A program made the position numbers and the translations under genes. The notes below the pieces were generated by a model. The model was not told the DNA's origin, made no database searches, and worked only from the letters and a program-made list of their open reading frames with translations. From Chryseobacterium sp. ERMR1:04 (GTDB lineage: Bacteria > Bacteroidota > Bacteroidia > Flavobacteriales > Weeksellaceae): 64,000 nucleotides of DNA. The stretch's first letter is position 1, and every line of letters begins with the position of its first letter. Shown piece after piece: positions 61,420 through 64,000 of the stretch. The stretch is taken from the NCBI RefSeq assembly GCF_001297705.1, contig NZ_LIRF01000003.1, forward strand, positions 1,488,001 to 1,552,000, read 5' to 3'.

Positions 61420-62042
61420 TTGTGTTTAAAAATAATTGAATTCGCCAATTCCATTTCTTCCTGGTTAATGGAATGACCAAAGTTAGCATATACTTTTTCG
61501 GTAACATCAGCATTCATTTCTCTTAAAATATTGGCAGTCGCATACACTCTTTCCACAGGAACATGGAAATCCGGATTGCTCGTTCCCAAGAAAATTGGAG
61601 TTTGGGCAAAATCTCCTTTGTAGTTTTCACGATTGATTTTATCACCGATCACACCACCAATAATCGCTACTGCTCCACCGAATTTCTGTGCATTTCGAGC
61701 TAAAAATTCCAATGTAAGACAGGCGCCTTGAGAAAATCCAAAAAAGTAAATATTATCCGGTTTAATTCCTGCTTCTATAGCAGTTTTTACGGTCTTGCCA
61801 ATCGTTTCAATTGCTGATGATAACCACGGCTCGTTTTGTTCGACAGGAGCGATAAATGAAAGAGGATACCAACTTCCATTCGTTGCCTGTGGTGCTAATA
61901 CTGCATACTCTTCAACGTTTAAATGTTGTGATAAGCTTAAAATATCCTGTGCACTTCCCCCTCGACCATGAATCATAATTAAAGCTTTTTCGGCTTGGTC
62001 TAGAGGTTTTCCTGCTGTCTTTATATCTAAAATATGACTCAT
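61416..62042 (-). CDS. Alpha/beta-hydrolase esterase (phospholipase/carboxylesterase family)
   Basis: A 208-residue single-domain hydrolase. Nucleophile motif GFSQG in YFFGFSQGACLTLEF; oxyanion region MIHGRGGSAQDIL; Asp in NPDFHVPVE and His in YANFGHSINQEE. It starts 4 bp after the end of the VOC dioxygenase gene, a pairing like MhqO/MhqD of Bacillus, where the two act in hydroquinone/quinone detoxification. The start was set at the ATG at 62042, since a longer frame would run into the dioxygenase gene. Confidence 0.88.
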   Translation of the reverse strand: MSHILDIKTAGKPLDQAEKALIMIHGRGGSAQDILSLSQHLNVEEYAVLAPQATNGSWYPLSFIAPVEQNEPWLSSAIETIGKTVKTAIEAGIKPDNIYFFGFSQGACLTLEFLARNAQKFGGAVAIIGGVIGDKINRENYKGDFAQTPIFLGTSNPDFHVPVERVYATANILREMNADVTEKVYANFGHSINQEEMELANSIIFKHN

Positions 62043-62046
62043 TATT

Positions 62047-63000
62047 TTATCTGTATTTTTCTGTTGGATAATTAATTTTGGGAAGAACGTCAATCAAATG
62101 TTCTCTTTTTTCTTCAAACTGTTCAGGAAGCATTACATCTTCTCCCAGAGAGGCCAATTCTTCATCGATATCGAATCCCGGACCTGAAGTCGCAATTTCA
62201 AATAAAACCCCTCCCGGTTCTTTAAAATACACGGAAGTGAAGTACTTTCGGTCTTTCACTTCGGTATGCTCCAAGCCAAATTTGTTTAATTTTTCAATCA
62301 TTTCAAGCTGAGATTGTGCATCGGGAGTCGCAAACGAAACGTGGTGAACCGTTCCTCTTCCGGCTAATCCCTTTAACGCATTGGGTGTACAAACCAAATC
62401 AACATATTTTCCAGGCTGATCATCTGTTCCGAATCTGAATCGATCTGAACTTTCAGCAATTAATTTATGATCCATTTGGGTTGTCAATAAAGCTGCGGTT
62501 CTTTCATAAGCATCCAACCAAATTTCAACATGATGAATTCCTTTGATGGTATAATCTTTTGGAATATATTCATTATCATAGCCTTTTCGAACATCTTTAT
62601 CATTAAAAACCAACTCTAATCCCAATCCGTCAAAATCTTCAAGATAAATAAAAGCTTCCCCAGAAAACCTTTGCTGTGGCTGCTTGTAGGGAATATTAAA
62701 TTGATCAAGTCGATTCAACCAATAATCCAGTCCATCCATTGAGATTGAAAAAGCCGTTGTATTCAACATTCCTTTTCCATGTCTCCCGTTTACCAAGCCT
62801 TTTCCATAAGGAAAAGTGGTCATAATCGTTCCCGGAGTTCCGAATTCGTCCCCGAAATAGAAATGATAAACATCAGAATAATCAAAATTGACCGTCTTTT
62901 TTATTAATCGAAGTCCTAAAACTCCAGTGTAAAAGTCTATGTTTTCCTGTGCATCGCCTGTGATGGCTGTAACGTGGTGAAGTCCTGTGATAAGTGGCAT
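62047..63000 (-). CDS. VOC-family ring-cleaving dioxygenase (MhqO-like)
   Basis: A 317-residue protein with two vicinal-oxygen-chelate modules. Metal ligands of the first are in LHHVTAITGD and the second in GIHHVEIWLDAYE and TVHHVSFATPD; EPGGVLFEIATSGPGFDIDEE closes the fold. MhqO-type enzymes are assigned to opening of hydroquinone rings in electrophile defence. It is the first gene of an operon with the esterase. A second, partly visible paralogue lies at 63686. Confidence 0.88.
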   Translation of the reverse strand: MPLITGLHHVTAITGDAQENIDFYTGVLGLRLIKKTVNFDYSDVYHFYFGDEFGTPGTIMTTFPYGKGLVNGRHGKGMLNTTAFSISMDGLDYWLNRLDQFNIPYKQPQQRFSGEAFIYLEDFDGLGLELVFNDKDVRKGYDNEYIPKDYTIKGIHHVEIWLDAYERTAALLTTQMDHKLIAESSDRFRFGTDDQPGKYVDLVCTPNALKGLAGRGTVHHVSFATPDAQSQLEMIEKLNKFGLEHTEVKDRKYFTSVYFKEPGGVLFEIATSGPGFDIDEELASLGEDVMLPEQFEEKREHLIDVLPKINYPTEKYR

Positions 63001-63290
63001 TTTTTTGTTGTTTGTTGATGGTTTCTAGTTGATGGATTCTAATGCGAAGACGCAAGATTTTTATTTTACCGTGCATATTTTTCGTTCACACAGCTATTTG
63101 AATACCTTGACATCCGATTTCAATCAGCAATGTCACGTCTGGTTTGTCATTCTGAATGAAGCGAAGCAAAATGAAGAATCTCTATTAATTATAATGAAAT
63201 TTACTTTATTTATTGAGATTCTTCCTTCGTCAGAATGACAAACTTCATGGTATCGTATTGCGTTAAAACTTTGATTTTGTAAATTATTTT
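63001..63290. other. Intergenic stretch with an inverted repeat
   Basis: Holds the repeat at 63142-63243 and no gene; no clear promoter for the dioxygenase gene was found. Confidence 0.55.
63142..63243. repeat. Dispersed repeat, GATTCTTCCTTCGTCAGAAT family, copy 2
   Basis: An imperfect inverted repeat: GTTTGTCATTCTGAATGAAG at the left against CTTCGTCAGAATGACAAAC at the right, around an AT-rich spacer. The right arm is the same as in 23471-23543. Confidence 0.75.
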
Positions 63291-63587
63291 TTACAATTCT
63301 TCTTTCAACCAAACATCATTATATTCTTCCGGATTGCGTTTGAATTGGGCGTGAACGTATGGACACAACGGTACAATTTTCAACTCATTTTCTCGTGCGT
63401 AGGAAACCAATTTTTCTAATAATATTTTTGCGAAACCTTTTCCAGCGTATTCTTCATTAACTTCTGTATGATATACCGTTAATTTTTTTCCAATTACCGA
63501 GATATCCATTTTCCCTGCTTTGTTATCGTCTGAGAACAATTGAATTTCTCCTCTTACATTTCCTAAAACTACTTCTGTTCTTTCCAT
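63291..63587 (-). CDS. Short GNAT-family N-acetyltransferase (PF14542-type)
   Basis: A 98-residue acetyltransferase-like protein. HTEVNEEYAGKGFAKILLEKLVSYARENELKIVPLCPYV has the acetyl-CoA pyrophosphate loop (AGKGFA) and the C-terminal Cys-Pro-x-[AV] end of the short GNAT group. Substrate unknown. Its 5' leader contains a run of seven 7-bp repeats starting 12 bp from the start codon. Confidence 0.85.
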   Translation of the reverse strand: MERTEVVLGNVRGEIQLFSDDNKAGKMDISVIGKKLTVYHTEVNEEYAGKGFAKILLEKLVSYARENELKIVPLCPYVHAQFKRNPEEYNDVWLKEEL

Positions 63588-63598
63588 TGTATTATTTT

Positions 63599-63652
63599 TT
63601 GCTTGTTGCTTGTTGCTTGTTGCTTGTTGCTTGTTGCTTGTTGCTTGTTGCT
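63599..63652. repeat. 7-bp tandem repeat TTGCTTG, seven full units plus five bases
   Basis: Seven perfect units from 63599 to 63647 and TTGCT to 63652. It lies between the VOC gene stop (63686) and the GNAT start (63587), in the GNAT leader or promoter region. Seven is not a multiple of three, but it is outside the coding region, so length changes would alter spacing, not frame. Confidence 0.9.
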
Positions 63653-63685
63653 AAGATATACCGTTTACTAAATTTGAGTAATGAC

Positions 63686-64000
63686 CTATGATAACTTCGG
63701 TAAAGCTTCTGCTATTTTATTACGTAATCCTTCGTGTTGTTTTGGAAGTTTTAAGTTAGTTCCTAATTCATTTAAAGGCTCATCAACGGTGAATCCCGGA
63801 TTATCAGTTGCCAATTCGAATAAGACTCCACCTGGCTCACGGAAGTATAATGAGTAGAAATAATCTCTGTCGATTTTTGGAGTGATGCTTAATCCTGCAG
63901 ACATTACTTTTTCACGATATTCCATTAAAACATTGTCATCTTTTACTCTAAAAGCGATGTGATGATTGGTTCCTGCAGCATTTCTTCCTGTTATAATTTT
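63686..64000 (-). CDS. VOC-family dioxygenase, C-terminal part (runs off the window)
   Basis: The frame is open to the window edge, giving 104 visible residues: AAGTNHHIAFRVKDDN, LSITPKIDRDYFYSLYFREP, GGVLFELATDNPGFTVDEPL and an LPKQHEGLRNKIAEALPKL end. These match the C-terminal module of the MhqO-like protein at 62047-63000. The ATG at 63925 is internal: residues that belong to the domain continue upstream. It is probably a paralogue in the same stress-response set. Confidence 0.85.
   Translation of the reverse strand, partial: KIITGRNAAGTNHHIAFRVKDDNVLMEYREKVMSAGLSITPKIDRDYFYSLYFREPGGVLFELATDNPGFTVDEPLNELGTNLKLPKQHEGLRNKIAEALPKLS

Noticed and set aside
63599..63652. CRISPR-like array
   Set aside because: It is a plain 7-bp tandem repeat with no spacers.

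Overview
The window looks like chromosome of a low-GC member of the Bacteroidota, most likely a Chryseobacterium/Elizabethkingia-type flavobacterium. The reasons are two SusC-type outer-membrane systems with ECF sigma/anti-sigma pairs, several promoters with a TAnnTTTG -7 box, a fused alpha/beta E1 ketoacid dehydrogenase, and a GH109-type glycosidase that, from memory, closely resembles the Elizabethkingia enzyme. No rRNA, tRNA, CRISPR array, insertion sequence or prophage was seen.

Layout. 1-1532: a GbsR/MarR-type regulator with its own promoter and palindrome, then three small membrane-protein genes, the last cut by the window edge. 1675-10679: a leftward operon of ECF sigma factor, membrane anti-sigma-like protein with a TonB-plug-like tail, SusC-like barrel with no plug domain, and a thioester alpha-2-macroglobulin with a SusC-type plug inserted. 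A secreted papain-like protease (10918-12120) is divergent from it. 12612-14429: Old Yellow Enzyme and a divergent HxlR regulator sharing a control region with repeated GTAAC motifs. 14487-21404: TPR lipoprotein, fused E1 dehydrogenase, small membrane protein, and three secreted surface-type proteins, two of them tandem paralogues. 21487-28799: housekeeping genes (polyprenyl synthase, rlmN, queA) with a sterol-desaturase-like enzyme, an AIM24 protein and a serine hydrolase. 28994-32314: a three-gene overlapping operon of GH109 glycosidase, sugar nucleotidyltransferase and APH-fold sugar kinase. 32547-35677: DNA glycosylase, S9 peptidase, four-TM protein. 35889-42976: ECF sigma, FecR, STN-SusC, SusD and a glycerophosphodiesterase. 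43172-47985: LacI regulator with twin operators and a polyol dehydrogenase/permease/outer-membrane protein set. 48103-50925: thioesterase and topoisomerase III. 51102-54099: an AT-rich two-gene module, DUF262 protein plus ABC/RecF-type ATPase, which is a candidate anti-phage system. 54161-64000: stand-alone M17 N-domain, pirin, Crp/Fnr with a pseudo-receiver protein, WG-repeat protein, Na+/H+ antiporter, and a quinone-detoxification-like set (esterase plus two VOC dioxygenases) with a GNAT protein.

Intergenic DNA carries at least five dispersed palindromic repeat families and one 7-bp tandem repeat that sits in the leader of the GNAT gene.

The two places most worth attention are the operon 1675-10679, where the parts of a SusC receptor are spread over three proteins, and the DUF262/ATPase module. 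The GH109/kinase/nucleotidyltransferase operon also reads as a complete route from a released amino sugar to a nucleotide sugar.
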